Below are positions 63,525 to 64,000 of a DNA stretch of 64,000 nucleotides, piece by piece. The DNA is from Desulfosporosinus sp049943955. GTDB lineage: Bacteria; Bacillota; Desulfitobacteriia; Desulfitobacteriales; Desulfitobacteriaceae. The translations under genes and the position numbers were made by a program. The notes beneath the pieces were generated by a model. It was not told the origin of the DNA and searched no databases. It saw nothing but the letters and a program-made list of their open reading frames with translations. The stretch spans positions 496,001 through 560,000 of the forward strand of contig NZ_JBNFTW010000002.1 of the NCBI RefSeq assembly GCF_049943955.1, given 5' to 3'. The number at the start of each line of letters is the position of its first letter. The first letter of the stretch is position 1.

Positions 63525-64000
63525 GTGGAACTAGAGTTAGTTTTCCATTGGATTATTAAAACGTCTGTTATGGCGAGTATAATGGCAGTTCTAATTTTAC
63601 TGGTAAACTTTGCACTGAGGAATAAACTTGAAGCAAAATGGCGATATGCGATTTGGATGCTGTTAATTTTTCGCTTACTTATACCTTACAATATTCAAAG
63701 TCCTTGGAGCGTTTATGGTTTAATGCCCAATTCGATTTCAATTTCTATGGCTAAAAATGTCAATCTTATGACAAATGATAGCATTTATCAAATCAACGAT
63801 GTATCCGATAAAGATGTTCTGTTAACCAAGGGGCAGTCTAGCATCAACAAGCAAAGCAATACCAAAGCAGAAGAATCTATCTTAAAAGATCTATCGTATG
63901 GCAAGATATTAGCAATTGTATGGTTAGTTGGAGTTATAGTTCTAGCTATTAGTGTAGTTGTTTACAACTTAGCATTTTATTTTCAAGTGAGGCGAGAGCT
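63525..64000 (+). CDS. BlaR1/MecR1-like M56 family membrane sensor-peptidase, N-terminal part
   Basis: The frame is open to the end of the window (158 residues seen). Two N-terminal hydrophobic segments (SVMASIMAVLILLVNFAL, WMLLIFRLLIPY), KWRYAIWMLLIFRLLIPYNI as in M56 proteins, an extracellular loop, and a third segment (ILAIVWLVGVIVLAISVVVY). The HExxH zinc motif would lie beyond the window. GTG 63525 has GGGGTG upstream; ATG 63519 is closer than ideal to the RBS. With the BlaI-like gene it forms a signal-induced resistance or cell-wall stress switch. Confidence 0.85.
   Translation, partial: MELELVFHWIIKTSVMASIMAVLILLVNFALRNKLEAKWRYAIWMLLIFRLLIPYNIQSPWSVYGLMPNSISISMAKNVNLMTNDSIYQINDVSDKDVLLTKGQSSINKQSNTKAEESILKDLSYGKILAIVWLVGVIVLAISVVVYNLAFYFQVRRE

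Overview
The window comes from an anaerobic, spore-former-type Firmicute of the Desulfosporosinus/Desulfitobacterium kind. This is an inference from several features: moderately low G+C, strong GGAGG ribosome binding sites with frequent GTG and TTG starts, a complex I locus without nuoE/F/G, selenium-dependent molybdenum hydroxylase accessory genes, VanW, and a DUF364 metal cluster like the one known from Desulfitobacterium. No rRNA, tRNA or CRISPR array was seen.

Layout. 1-3311: the end of a selenium-dependent-type molybdenum hydroxylase, then yqeC, mocA and yqeB, the accessory genes for such enzymes. 3512-11967: a purine catabolism operon. It opens with a guanine-class riboswitch whose P3 arm is shared with an intrinsic terminator, so ligand is predicted to switch the operon ON. 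It then encodes a xanthine dehydrogenase-type hydroxylase whose molybdopterin subunit is split in two, a purine permease, an amidohydrolase and adenine deaminase. 12174-14747: an NSS symporter and an HD-GYP protein. 14930-21783: a decaying stretch with an interrupted YyaL-like gene, an IS21 fragment, a long perfect palindrome, an integrase fragment, and a PEP-synthase-like enzyme on two genes in inverted domain order. 22251-26204: nuoABCDHI, ending in a nuoJ stub, with nuoJKLMN absent.

26833-35979: VanW, GNAT, a histidine kinase remnant, an ABC exporter whose permease is fused to a GC-rich acyltransferase 3 domain, and a sulfonate/NMT1-type ABC importer. 36075-41286: a chemotaxis receptor, an XRE-desulfoferrodoxin fusion beside a flavin reductase, a DoxX protein and a HAD phosphatase. 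42276-46437: a membrane-stress module (NfeD-like with a histidine-rich loop, flotillin, PspA, Tim44-like).

47069-53682: the best candidate for an incompletely described system. A G3E-type GTPase, a soluble ABC ATPase with an extra N-terminal domain, a DUF4213/DUF364 protein and a THEP1-like NTPase sit next to a siderophore/cobalamin-type ABC importer. The two halves are linked by a 29-bp box present three times, next to promoter-like sequences. The set suggests uptake plus intracellular handling of a metal or metal chelate, but the metal cannot be read from sequence. A DsrE-like gene start after it is cut off by a broken gamma-glutamyltransferase gene.

55493-64000: an AraC/GyrI regulator, a frameshifted membrane protein gene, IS200/IS605-like structured repeats, a membrane-anchored hypothetical protein, an OPT transporter-PqqD-PepV peptide utilisation operon, and a BlaI/BlaR1-type regulator pair with two palindromic operators running off the end. 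Repeated junctions, truncations and nonsense or frameshift mutations show ongoing gene decay and rearrangement in the accessory parts.
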